NCBI GenBank assembly: GCA_964614415.1
Contig: CAZTLE010000010.1
Coordinates: 1-38,037, forward strand
Direction of reading: 5' to 3'
Length of the DNA: 38,037 nucleotides
DNA from: CAZTLE01 sp964614415
Lineage (GTDB): Bacteria > Bacteroidota > Bacteroidia > Flavobacteriales > Flavobacteriaceae
This document shows positions 1 to 7,574 of this stretch, in pieces; the first letter of the stretch is position 1; each line of letters starts with the position of its first letter. A program made the position numbers and the translations under genes. A model generated the notes under the pieces. It made no database searches and was not told the origin of the DNA. It saw only the letters and a program-made list of their open reading frames with translations.

Positions 1-1
1 C

Positions 2-1465
2 AAAGAGCCGGGTGCCGACGCAATCATGGTAGAATCTGCTTCACCCAATACGAATAAGCCTTTGCATTTGGGACACGTTCGGAATATTCTTTTAGGATAC
101 TCCGTAGCCGAAATTCTGAAGGCGGCAGGGAAGAAAGTATATAAAACCCAGATCATTAACGATCGTGGTATCCATATCTGCAAGAGCATGTTGGCCTGGA
201 AGAAATTCGGGAATGGTGAGACTCCTGAAAGCAGTGGTATGAAAGGGGATCACCTGGCGGGGAAATATTATGTTCTGTTCGATAAAACATATAAAGAAGA
301 AATAGCAAATCTCATCGCCGAAGGCGCCACGGAAGACGATGCTAAGAACCAGGCGCCCTCTCTTCTGGAGGCCCAGGATATGCTTCGGAAATGGGAGGCA
401 GGCGACCCCGAAACCGTGGAGCTCTGGAAGACCATGAATGGTTGGGTATACGATGGTTTTGACGAAACCTATAAGTCCCTGGGTGTAGATTTCGATAGCT
501 ACTACTACGAAAGCAACACGTATTTGCTGGGGAAAGACAATATCGAGGAAGGACTTAAGAAAGGAGTTTTCTTTAAGAAAGACGACGGATCCGTTTGGTG
601 TGATCTTACCGACGAAGGCCTGGATGAGAAACTGGTGCTGCGAAGTGACGGTACTGCCGTTTATATGACTCAGGATATTGGTACTGCTATTCAGCGGGTA
701 AAAGATCAGCCCGACATCAATGGTATGATCTATACCGTAGGGAACGAGCAGGAATATCACTTTAAAGTACTTTTCCTGATTCTGAAGAAATTGGGGTATG
801 CCTGGGCGGAGAACTTGTACCACCTTAGTTACGGCATGGTTGACCTTCCTTCCGGGAAGATGAAAAGTAGGGAGGGAACTGTTGTGGATGCCGATGATCT
901 GGTTTCTGAAATGGCGGCAACCGCCGAGAAGATCTCCAAAGAACTTGGAAAGTTGGATGAATATTCCGAAGAAGAAAAGAAGAAACTTTATCACACCATT
1001 GGACTGGGAGCCCTTAAGTACTACATCCTTAAAGTAGATCCAAGGCGTCGTATCCTGTTCAATCCGGAAGAGAGTGTGGATTTTCAGGGGAATACCGGTC
1101 CGTTCATTCAGTATACCTACGCCCGTATCCAATCCATTTTGAGAAAGGCCCGGGAGCTTGGCGTAGAAGAACTGAATAATGCTTCCGGCCTGGTGCTACA
1201 TAATAAAGAAAAAGAGTTGCTCAAGCAATTACAGCAGTTCCCCGAGGTGGTTTCTCAGGCTGCCGACCAATACAGTCCGGCACTGGTTGCTAACTACACC
1301 TACGAACTTGTAAAAGAATTCAATTCTTTCTATCAGAATGTGTCCATTTTGGGGGCAGATTCAGATAGTGAAAAGCAATTCAGGGTTCAGCTTTCCAGCG
1401 CTGTCGGTGCTGTGATTAAGAACGGATTCGGTTTGCTGGGTATCGAGGTTCCCGAACGAATGTAA
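2..1465 (+). CDS. argS: Arginine--tRNA ligase, 5'-truncated by window edge
   Basis: Class I aminoacyl-tRNA synthetase that charges tRNA-Arg in the cytoplasm. The reading frame is open to the first complete codon of the window, so the true start lies upstream; roughly 100 N-terminal residues (the Add1 domain) are missing compared with a usual ArgRS of about 590 residues. Visible are the SPNTNKPLHLGH block carrying the HIGH-type motif, the GKMKSREGTVVDADDL block that stands for KMSKS in this family, a D-Y-R recognition segment (FIQYTYARIQSILRKA) at the start of the DALR anticodon-binding domain, and the typical family ending LLGIEVPERM. The stop codon touches the stem of a hairpin whose poly-T side serves the convergent peptidase gene. 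Identification is secure; only the start is unknown. Confidence 0.97.
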   Translation, partial: KEPGADAIMVESASPNTNKPLHLGHVRNILLGYSVAEILKAAGKKVYKTQIINDRGIHICKSMLAWKKFGNGETPESSGMKGDHLAGKYYVLFDKTYKEEIANLIAEGATEDDAKNQAPSLLEAQDMLRKWEAGDPETVELWKTMNGWVYDGFDETYKSLGVDFDSYYYESNTYLLGKDNIEEGLKKGVFFKKDDGSVWCDLTDEGLDEKLVLRSDGTAVYMTQDIGTAIQRVKDQPDINGMIYTVGNEQEYHFKVLFLILKKLGYAWAENLYHLSYGMVDLPSGKMKSREGTVVDADDLVSEMAATAEKISKELGKLDEYSEEEKKKLYHTIGLGALKYYILKVDPRRRILFNPEESVDFQGNTGPFIQYTYARIQSILRKARELGVEELNNASGLVLHNKEKELLKQLQQFPEVVSQAADQYSPALVANYTYELVKEFNSFYQNVSILGADSDSEKQFRVQLSSAVGAVIKNGFGLLGIEVPERM

Positions 1466-1485
1466 AAAACCCGCCGTCGGCGGGT
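1464..1485 (-). terminator. Rho-independent terminator of the M28 peptidase gene
   Basis: Seven-base-pair GC-rich stem (ACCCGCC at 1469-1475 with GGCGGGT at 1479-1485, loop GTC). Read on the minus strand it is followed by six T residues (1469-1464). On the plus strand no T tract follows, so it fits the leftward peptidase gene better than argS, although the stem may also slow argS transcripts. Confidence 0.7.
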
Positions 1486-1489
1486 GGGT

Positions 1490-1593
1490 GTCGTTGTCAT
1501 TTCGAATCCGCCAAGGGCGGGTGAGAAATCTCATCCAGTCTGTTTTTCATTGCAACAGTATGGGATTTCTCCCTACGGTCGAAATGACGATCA
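1490..1593. repeat. REP-like imperfect inverted repeat between convergent genes
   Basis: The left arm contains GTCATTTCGA (1496-1505) and GAGAAATCTCAT (about 1522-1533). The right arm contains their near-perfect reverse complements ATGGGATTTCTC (about 1560-1571) and TCGAAATGAC (1579-1588). The transcript would fold into a long hairpin with an internal bulge. The right end runs up to the stop codon of the M28 peptidase. The general pattern (GTCATTTCGA...GAGAAATCTCAT) resembles dispersed intergenic elements I remember from Bacteroidota genomes; only one copy was noticed in this window. Confidence 0.6.
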
Positions 1594-3075
1594 GTTCCCA
1601 TATAATTCTTTTCCGGCTGCTTCATACTTATCGCCGACCGTCCAAAAAGGGGTTTCCGGATCATTGGCAATAAGCCTTCCCGCCAACACATACGCTTTGA
1701 AGAACTTCTCCAGGTAGTCGTAATCGATATTGTCTGCCTGATCTTTAGGTCGATGGTAGTATTCCGTCACCGTACCGTTGAAGGCTGTAAAACCTAAAGA
1801 AAATGTGGGCGCCGGAATTCCCTTGGCAGCAAAGCGAACATTATCACTGCGGTCGAAGAGGCCCTGCTCCGGGGCAGGGTCGTCCACGGCCGTGAGGCCG
1901 AATTCGGATACAGCTTTTTTTATGTTCCCTTCAGCAGTAGTTCTGGGCAATCCAATAATAGTTGCTTTTGAAGTGTCGTTATATCCTGCATTGTCGCTGT
2001 TGAAACAGTATACCATTTGGTTGAGGGGAAGTACCGGATTCTCCACGTAGTATTTACTTCCAAGCAATCCTTTTTCCTCGGCTGTAAACAGAATGAACAG
2101 GGCAGATCGCCTGGTAGGATATTTACCCAAATTCTCCGCCATACTAAGTACCGTGGTTACTCCTACGGCATTGTCCCTGGCGCCATTGTAGATGGTATCG
2201 CCGGTTTCATCGGGAGAGCCTACGCCCACGTGATCGTAGTGCGCTGAGTAGATAATGTATTCGTTTTTTAGTTGCGGATCGGTTCCTTCTATTATACCAA
2301 CGACATTCTGAGAAATCACGGTTTCTTTATCATCCTGTTCCATAAAATACCCCACCTTGTTGATCCCCTCCTTTTCAAGTGTATTCGCCTTTTCTCCGGC
2401 TTTGTCGAATACCCAAATATGGGAGAAAGTATTTTTCTCTTTAACGGCATTATCTTCTTCGGTGGCAACATCAAGCCGTGGCCCATTGAGAGCGCTATCG
2501 ATAAATCCCCAGTTTCCCTGATTGGTATTTATGAGTTCTACAAGCCCGAAAGCCCCATTGGCACGAGCCCATTCTCGCTTCTGGTTGCGCAGACTGAAGG
2601 CAGTTCGAAAATCTGAAGATTCAGGACTTCCACCTCGAACCACTACCAGTTTTTTGGTAACGTCCTTTCCGGCGTAGTCTTCTTCCATTCCATGTCCCAG
2701 AAACACGGCTTCCCCTTTAAATAGCAAATCCGCTTGCAGCAGGGCCACTTTATACTTGTATTCAGTTCCGTTTATGCCAAGTCTCAGTTGTTTGGGCGGC
2801 TTCGACTTTGTTAGTTTGACTTCCTGATAATAATCTCCAGTTAACGGATTGGGAGAAGCTCCATAACCGCGTAATGCATTGGCCAAATAGGAAGCGGCGA
2901 TTTTATTCTCCGGGGTACCGGTTTCTCTTCCCTTTAAAAGATCATCCGCCAGAAAATAAATATGGCCTTCAATATCGCTCTTGTCTACGGTGGCTAGTAC
3001 TTTCTCATTTTCGGTTTGTCCCTGAACTGCGAACAAACCACTGAACACTGCAAATAGAAATGCAATTTTTTTCAT
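1591..3075 (-). CDS. Secreted M28-family zinc aminopeptidase
   Basis: Predicted exported di-zinc exopeptidase of 494 residues, probably releasing amino acids from peptides in the periplasm or outside. A Sec signal peptide (residues 1-19, ending VQG-Q) is followed by an N-terminal region with an inserted PA-like segment (about 95-250) and the M28 catalytic domain (about 255-480). Likely metal ligands and catalytic residues are all visible: H279 and D281 in SAHYDHVG, D301 in NGARDNAVG, E333/E334 in FTAEEKGLLGS, D361 in NSDNAGYND, and H441 in EYYHRPKD. The gene is convergent with argS and has its own hairpin terminator. The substrate cannot be told from sequence. Confidence 0.9.
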   Translation of the reverse strand: MKKIAFLFAVFSGLFAVQGQTENEKVLATVDKSDIEGHIYFLADDLLKGRETGTPENKIAASYLANALRGYGASPNPLTGDYYQEVKLTKSKPPKQLRLGINGTEYKYKVALLQADLLFKGEAVFLGHGMEEDYAGKDVTKKLVVVRGGSPESSDFRTAFSLRNQKREWARANGAFGLVELINTNQGNWGFIDSALNGPRLDVATEEDNAVKEKNTFSHIWVFDKAGEKANTLEKEGINKVGYFMEQDDKETVISQNVVGIIEGTDPQLKNEYIIYSAHYDHVGVGSPDETGDTIYNGARDNAVGVTTVLSMAENLGKYPTRRSALFILFTAEEKGLLGSKYYVENPVLPLNQMVYCFNSDNAGYNDTSKATIIGLPRTTAEGNIKKAVSEFGLTAVDDPAPEQGLFDRSDNVRFAAKGIPAPTFSLGFTAFNGTVTEYYHRPKDQADNIDYDYLEKFFKAYVLAGRLIANDPETPFWTVGDKYEAAGKELYGN

Positions 3076-3158
3076 TAGGTAGTCAATTTGAAATGAATGG
3101 CTCTAAAGATATGTATTTAAATCGAAGCGCTTGCTGCGTTGGCATATTTTAACGGGTG

Positions 3159-4442
3159 CTAGGCCCGGTTTAAGAGAGAGTTGATCTGGGTTTCGAGAAA
3201 TTTTTTCTCCCGGGAGGACTGGGTGAGTTTTGCAGCCTCCTGAAAAGCCTGTGCAGCTTCGTCGTTTCGACCTAGTTTTTGATAAATAGCGCCCAGACCG
3301 GCATGGTACAGATAATATTTTTTCAGGACCTTAGTGTCCTTTAGCTTTTCGATGGCCGCCAGGGCAGATTCCGGACCCTGAGATTCCATAAGCACCAGGC
3401 AACGGTTTAGCTGCACCACAGGATCGTTTGAAATACGCAACATGGCGTCATAACAACCAAGAATCGCCTCCCAATTAGTGTCGGTGTAACTCGTCGCGCG
3501 GCAATGTTCATGAGCAATTGCCGCTTCAAAGTGGTAGGAGGACATGGTTGCTCCCTGTCCGGCTTTATGCAGATAGGACCGACCAAGCCCGATGAGCTCC
3601 CGGTTCCATGTACTTCGATCTTGCCTGGACAGCGGTATCAATTCACCCTTAGAAGTTGTCCTGCCCTCCGAACGTGCCGAATGAAAACACATAAGCGCCA
3701 TGAGTGCCAATGCATCCGGAGTCTTGGTGCGCTCACCGGCCAATAACACTTTACAGAGGTGGAGTGCCTGAGAAATCAGATCTTTCCGGATGAGATCGTC
3801 GGAATGGGTTGAGCTATACCCCTCGTTGAAAAGAAGGTAAATTGAGCTTAATACGGCATCGATCCGGGTGTCGATATCCTCCGGATCGGGAATTTCTGGA
3901 CGTATTTTATTAGTTCGGAAGAATTCTTTGGTGCGGTACAATCGCTTGGAGATAGTATCCTCGGAGGTAAGGAAGGTCCGCGCAATTTCCCGGGTACTGA
4001 ATCCACATAGCGACTTAAGAATGAAAGTAACCTGATTTTCCGGTGAGATTCCCGGATGACAGCAGGCGAACATCATGGCAAGAAAATCATCCTTTATATG
4101 ATCGTCTTTCCAGTATTGATCCATGGTTGATGACAGGGTGTATTCGGATGTGAGCAATACACGTTCCGGATCTGAAAAATCTATCGTCTTGCTATGCTTG
4201 TTTTTTCTGAGTACATCGATGGCCTTATTACGGGCGACGCGATAGAGCCACGCCCTTGGGTTGTCCGGCATCCCTTTGTACTTCCAGGTTTCCAGGGCGG
4301 TTACGAGAGCGTCCTGTACCACGTCCTCGGCCATTTCGATGTTCTCGGTTCCAAAGATCTTAACCAAAACAGAAACCATCTTTCCCGATTCCTGTCTGAA
4401 AAGATGGTTTACCGTGTTGTCTATGTGGTTTTGATCTTTCAC
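3159..4442 (-). CDS. ECF42-type RNA polymerase sigma factor with C-terminal TPR-like extension
   Basis: A 427-residue ECF sigma factor, more than twice the usual ECF length. Sigma-2 is at about residues 10-80 (AEDVVQDALVTALETW, then PRAWLYRVARNKAIDVLRKN). Sigma-4 is at about 125-185 (GFSTREIARTFLTSEDTIS). A long C-terminal domain begins with the family signature LFNEGYSS and continues with helical TPR-like repeats. Members of this group (ECF42, DUF6596 tail) have no classical anti-sigma factor, and the C-terminal domain is known to matter for activity. The gene begins with GTG three bases after the stop of the upstream YciI/DGPF gene, so it is probably translationally coupled to it. ECF42 factors are typically encoded next to DGPF proteins, and that arrangement is seen here. 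Confidence 0.9.
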   Translation of the reverse strand: MKDQNHIDNTVNHLFRQESGKMVSVLVKIFGTENIEMAEDVVQDALVTALETWKYKGMPDNPRAWLYRVARNKAIDVLRKNKHSKTIDFSDPERVLLTSEYTLSSTMDQYWKDDHIKDDFLAMMFACCHPGISPENQVTFILKSLCGFSTREIARTFLTSEDTISKRLYRTKEFFRTNKIRPEIPDPEDIDTRIDAVLSSIYLLFNEGYSSTHSDDLIRKDLISQALHLCKVLLAGERTKTPDALALMALMCFHSARSEGRTTSKGELIPLSRQDRSTWNRELIGLGRSYLHKAGQGATMSSYHFEAAIAHEHCRATSYTDTNWEAILGCYDAMLRISNDPVVQLNRCLVLMESQGPESALAAIEKLKDTKVLKKYYLYHAGLGAIYQKLGRNDEAAQAFQEAAKLTQSSREKKFLETQINSLLNRA

Positions 4443-4445
4443 ATG

Positions 4446-4790
4446 CTAGCCATCCATGTGGTTGATTTCGCGTACTTCGATGGTACAGTTGTGATCAAAG
4501 CCGGGACATCCCTGGGCCAGGTCTGTGGCCTGGTTGAGTGAGTCGGCTTTAACGATAATATAACCTCCTACCAATTCCTTGCCTTCAGCAAGTGGACGGT
4601 CTGTGATTTTTGTGCCGCGCTCTGTCAATGTCTTGCCTTCGGCCATGAGAGGTTCTCCTCCCACCAGTTTTCCCTGTTCCGCCAGGCCTCCCATCCAAAC
4701 ACGCCAGTCTTCCATGTGCGCCTGCATTTCTTCAGGAGAATACTGGGACATGTCGTCTCCACCGCGAATGATATACAAATATTCTTTCAT
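4446..4790 (-). CDS. YciI-like / DGPF-domain protein
   Basis: Small cytoplasmic protein of 114 residues with the YCII-related (DGPF) alpha/beta fold. It starts MKEYLYIIRGGDDM, has a central PEEMQAHMEDWRVWMGGL helix, and carries DRPLAEGKELVGGYIIV, which corresponds to the DGPFAE-KE-xGGYYII family signature with DGPF changed to DRPL. The C-terminus (LAQGCPGFDHNCTIEVREI) matches the usual substrate-pocket segment. It lies first in an operon with the ECF42 sigma factor. DGPF proteins are known as targets and partners of ECF42 regulation; their reaction is not established, so no enzymatic role is assigned here. Confidence 0.88.
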   Translation of the reverse strand: MKEYLYIIRGGDDMSQYSPEEMQAHMEDWRVWMGGLAEQGKLVGGEPLMAEGKTLTERGTKITDRPLAEGKELVGGYIIVKADSLNQATDLAQGCPGFDHNCTIEVREINHMDG

Positions 4791-4801
4791 GATTCTGTTT
4801 T

Positions 4802-4841
4802 TAAAGTTACTAAATGATTATTTGGATTGTCAATCGATTGA
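4802..4841 (-). promoter_or_regulatory. Candidate promoter with 12-bp palindrome before the DGPF/ECF42 operon
   Basis: On the minus strand, TTG (4833-4831) is followed after 21 bases by TAACTTTA (4809-4802), one base off the Bacteroidota -7 consensus TAnnTTTG. This is 12 bases before the ATG at 4790. The perfect palindrome TCAATCGATTGA (4830-4841) covers the -33 element and could be an operator. This rests on pattern matching only. Confidence 0.4.
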
Positions 4842-4858
4842 TTATTAAAATGTGCTTC

Positions 4859-5296
4859 TTATATGCGATATCCCGGACTTCCGTAAGCCTCGCCTGTACC
4901 GGTTTGACATAGCTGCCTTAGGCTTTCCAGGTAGCGACCCCAACTGAAACTGCAAATAGCGTAGAAATCATCCTGCTCTTCCCATCCGTCGTGTGAAAAC
5001 CGAACGCGTGTTTTTCCCTCGTTCTCGTCCAGTGAAAAGACAAATGTATTCCCGATCCAGCCATGGGAGCTGTCTATGCATCTCCAGGCGACTCTCTCAT
5101 TTGGCCGTACTTCTATTACTTCCATGGTCGGTCCTTCGAACGTGCCAAAGTCAAATTTTATGGATCCGCCGGGTTCCGTGCTGCCGGATGTTTGGACCGT
5201 CCACCATTGCGATAATCCTTCAATGGTAGTTAGGTTTTCGAATACTTTGGACATAGGGGCGTCGATGTGAAATAGTTTCTTGATTGCGTATTTCAT
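4859..5296 (-). CDS. SRPBCC / AHSA1-family protein
   Basis: A 145-residue START/Bet v1-fold protein of the AHSA1 (Hsp90 activator homologue 1-like) type. The family hallmarks are an N-terminal beta strand and helix (KLFHIDAPMSKVFENLTTIEGLSQWW), a central GGSIKFDFGTFEGPTMEVIEV segment around residues 45-65 with the usual ERVAWRC strand after it, the TRVRFSHDGW strand, and a C-terminal helix (WGRYLESLRQL). The start is placed at the ATG beginning MKYAIKK, because an upstream in-frame ATG adds 20 residues with no family counterpart. It lies upstream of, and on the same strand as, the DGPF/ECF42 pair; AHSA1 and DGPF proteins commonly co-occur near such sigma factors. The ligand is unknown. Confidence 0.85.
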   Translation of the reverse strand: MKYAIKKLFHIDAPMSKVFENLTTIEGLSQWWTVQTSGSTEPGGSIKFDFGTFEGPTMEVIEVRPNERVAWRCIDSSHGWIGNTFVFSLDENEGKTRVRFSHDGWEEQDDFYAICSFSWGRYLESLRQLCQTGTGEAYGSPGYRI

Positions 5297-5406
5297 GTGT
5301 GTTGATTTGTTTATAGGACGCGTCGCTTTGACCGATTTGGACATGCAGATGCACATTTTCCGAAAATAAATTCAGAAAATATTATAAAATACTGATTATT
5401 AGTTGC

Positions 5407-5778
5407 TTAAAGGTAGTTTAGATAAAGGAGCAACGCTATGGCAATAAGTGCGGGTAACGCCTGAACGTAAAAAATGCGTTTTGCTGCCGTTAGTGCTCCG
5501 TAAATACCTGCTATTGCCACACAGCTAAGGAAGAACAAAGAAACATGCCCTTTCCATATAGGATCGGAAATGAAAAAGGTCCATATAAGTCCTGCCGCGA
5601 GGAAGCCATTGTACAGTCCCTGGTTGGCCGCAAATACTTTGGTCTTTTCAAACATATCGGCCGGGATGTTCCGAAATACTTTCCTCCCCCGGGTGGTCCA
5701 GGCGAACATTTCCATCCAAAGGATATAACAATGAAGCAATGCGATTATGCCTATGAGAGTTGCCAGTATATACGACAT
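5407..5778 (-). CDS. DUF1304-family inner-membrane protein
   Basis: Small integral membrane protein of 123 residues with four hydrophobic segments (about residues 3-22, 52-70, 76-95 and 100-120). The motif ANQGLYNGFLAAGL and the MEMFAWTTRGRKVF loop after the first helix are characteristic of the DUF1304 family, whose function is unknown. The ATG at 5778 (MSYILATLIG) is preferred, since an in-frame ATG 13 codons upstream gives a tail lacking the usual first helix. It may be cotranscribed with its leftward neighbours, but 110 bases separate it from the AHSA1 gene. Confidence 0.85.
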   Translation of the reverse strand: MSYILATLIGIIALLHCYILWMEMFAWTTRGRKVFRNIPADMFEKTKVFAANQGLYNGFLAAGLIWTFFISDPIWKGHVSLFFLSCVAIAGIYGALTAAKRIFYVQALPALIAIALLLYLNYL

Positions 5779-5845
5779 GTGAAGTCCTGTTTTGGTTAGT
5801 CGATATACAAAATACAACTATTTCTCTACTTCTCCTTACCGGTTG

Positions 5846-6616
5846 CTATTTGTTATTGCCGGGAACGTATGAGAGGTCGGTTCGCAAATAACCTGTGAGT
5901 ATTTCTACCTTGTTTATGGTACTCAACAGCTTGTTATAGATCACATCTCTTTCTATCCCCAACAGGGTTTTATTGGCGTTGCGGATGGATTCATAATGCT
6001 CCGGATTATTTGCCGTAATAACCACCAGCAGGTATTGACCCGAGGCTCCAAAACCGCTGCGATATACGTCGTAGTATTCCTGAGAGTTCCTGGAAGCATA
6101 GAGCGCTTTGAACTCCTTGGCGATGTCGACCATCTTATTGAAGTTTTGAGGGGTTACGTACCAGAATTCCATTTTTCTGAAAGTACCCTCTCCCATAGAC
6201 CCTTCAGAAGGATGGTAGGACAGTTCTTTATCGAGATGGACAATGTAGTCCGTATGATTGTCGTAGCAACTATCGAAATTGTCGAACAGGGCATTAAAGT
6301 CCTCTTCACCCATTTTTTCTTGCAATAACGAGAACCGACTTTTGTCCAGGTCGCCCATCTTCTGAATGGGGGAGATGTGAAAGTACTTAAGATCGTCGGT
6401 GGAGATGGTTTGCCAATTGGCCTCGGTAATACCGTATTTATTACAGTTGTCGACCAGATCCACACAATAGGACTCGTAATCGGCAACCATGGAGGGATAG
6501 ACGGGATCTTCATGAACCCAGAACGCCTGCGACTGTTCTTCGTCCTGCGCAGCGGCAGTGAATGGAACAATGAAAAGCAGCATCAAAAAAATCGGAAGGA
6601 TGTTTGTTGTTTTCAT
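5846..6616 (-). CDS. Secreted protein of unknown function
   Basis: A 256-residue product beginning MKTTNILPIFLMLLF with a clear Sec signal peptide ending AAA-Q. The longer frame starts eight codons earlier but would place charged residues before the signal, so the ATG at 6616 is preferred. The mature part is mostly helical and rich in Asp, Glu, Tyr and Asn, with an early HEDPVYPSMV segment, a pair of nearby cysteines (SYCVDLVDNC), and no recognised enzyme motif or lipobox. It is probably periplasmic or secreted. Similarity to a known family was not recognised. It ends 67 bases before the DUF1304 gene on the same strand. Confidence 0.7.
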   Translation of the reverse strand: MKTTNILPIFLMLLFIVPFTAAAQDEEQSQAFWVHEDPVYPSMVADYESYCVDLVDNCNKYGITEANWQTISTDDLKYFHISPIQKMGDLDKSRFSLLQEKMGEEDFNALFDNFDSCYDNHTDYIVHLDKELSYHPSEGSMGEGTFRKMEFWYVTPQNFNKMVDIAKEFKALYASRNSQEYYDVYRSGFGASGQYLLVVITANNPEHYESIRNANKTLLGIERDVIYNKLLSTINKVEILTGYLRTDLSYVPGNNK

Positions 6617-6821
6617 AGTATTCGGTTTTAGGTGGTACAACTATGATTGAATCAATTTTGTGCTGTCTTAAGCGACCTCGCCATGGCAAAGAACAATGGG
6701 CCCGGAACGTGTAGAAAAAAATCGGCCCCCGAAACATGAGGTCTGGTATTCAATATACGGAAAATTCGGCTAATTTCCGAGCTAAATCCTTTAAAATCAG
6801 ATTGGTATTAAGCGTGTCGTT

Positions 6822-7574
6822 CTATTTGTGAATGACTGACAGCGTATCTAACAGCAGTTGGAAATTCATCTGCTCAATGGGGTGAGGGACATCTTCAAGA
6901 ACGTGCGACTTCCCGTTAGGCAACAGGGCAGCCGTGCGGGCCGATTCTTCTAAAGTCACCATAGTATCTTTTGATCCGATTAGAATTGTGACCTTATGTT
7001 CGATTTGTTTCAGATCGGAATCGGAAAGCCCATCGCCGGCACCCAAACGGGTCATCATGGCGGCCGTCTTTTTCATATTGACCTTCCAGTCTAGCGGCGC
7101 ATGAACTTCGGAAAGCATTTTACCAAAGTGAGGCACCTTGGTTTCGATCACTTCCGGATTAAGCATTTTGGTTTCTTTGGCGGCTATCCCGGGACTCCAT
7201 GCGAACTTGGTTCCCAGGGTAATTATATTAAGAACTCTTTCAGGATGTTTGCCGGCAAGGGTAAGCGCCACATAACCGCCCATGCTGTATCCGAAGCAAT
7301 GAGCTGCCGAAACATTGTTTTCCTCCATATAATCCAGGACGTTCTGAGAGAATAATTCCATGGAGAAGTCCTTGTCCGACGGAATTCCTCCATGGCCTTC
7401 GAAAGTGATACAATGTACATTGAACGTTGAAGAAAGGGGAGCTTTACAAAGATCGAGCTGTTCTGCCGAACCCAGCGCTCCGTGCAATAGTATGAGATGT
7501 GGCTTTGTGTTTTCCAAATCAGAATTGTAATCGAATGGTAGCGTTGGGCGTAAAGTTAAGTGATCTTTCTTCAA
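6822..7574 (-). CDS. Alpha/beta-hydrolase fold protein
   Basis: Cytoplasmic alpha/beta hydrolase of 250 residues without a signal peptide. The oxyanion-hole LLHGALGS (29-36), the nucleophile elbow GYSMGG with S97, a probable acid D203 (IGSKDTMV) and H231 (VPHPIEQMN) form a complete catalytic triad. Its start codon lies 56 bases inside the 3' end of the TonB-receptor gene in another frame, so it is the last gene of the sigma/FecR/receptor operon and probably translationally coupled. That position suggests it acts on something taken up by the receptor, for example an ester-linked siderophore or similar ligand, but this is inference. No substrate is evident. Confidence 0.85.
   Translation of the reverse strand: MKKDHLTLRPTLPFDYNSDLENTKPHLILLHGALGSAEQLDLCKAPLSSTFNVHCITFEGHGGIPSDKDFSMELFSQNVLDYMEENNVSAAHCFGYSMGGYVALTLAGKHPERVLNIITLGTKFAWSPGIAAKETKMLNPEVIETKVPHFGKMLSEVHAPLDWKVNMKKTAAMMTRLGAGDGLSDSDLKQIEHKVTILIGSKDTMVTLEESARTAALLPNGKSHVLEDVPHPIEQMNFQLLLDTLSVIHK

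Noticed and set aside
92..1132. Long minus-strand open frame across argS
   Set aside because: Complete overlap with a secure ArgRS coding region; the translation shows no domain and is a typical antisense shadow.
1484..1717. Short plus-strand frames after argS
   Set aside because: They run through the terminator stem and the inverted repeat into the antisense of the peptidase gene.
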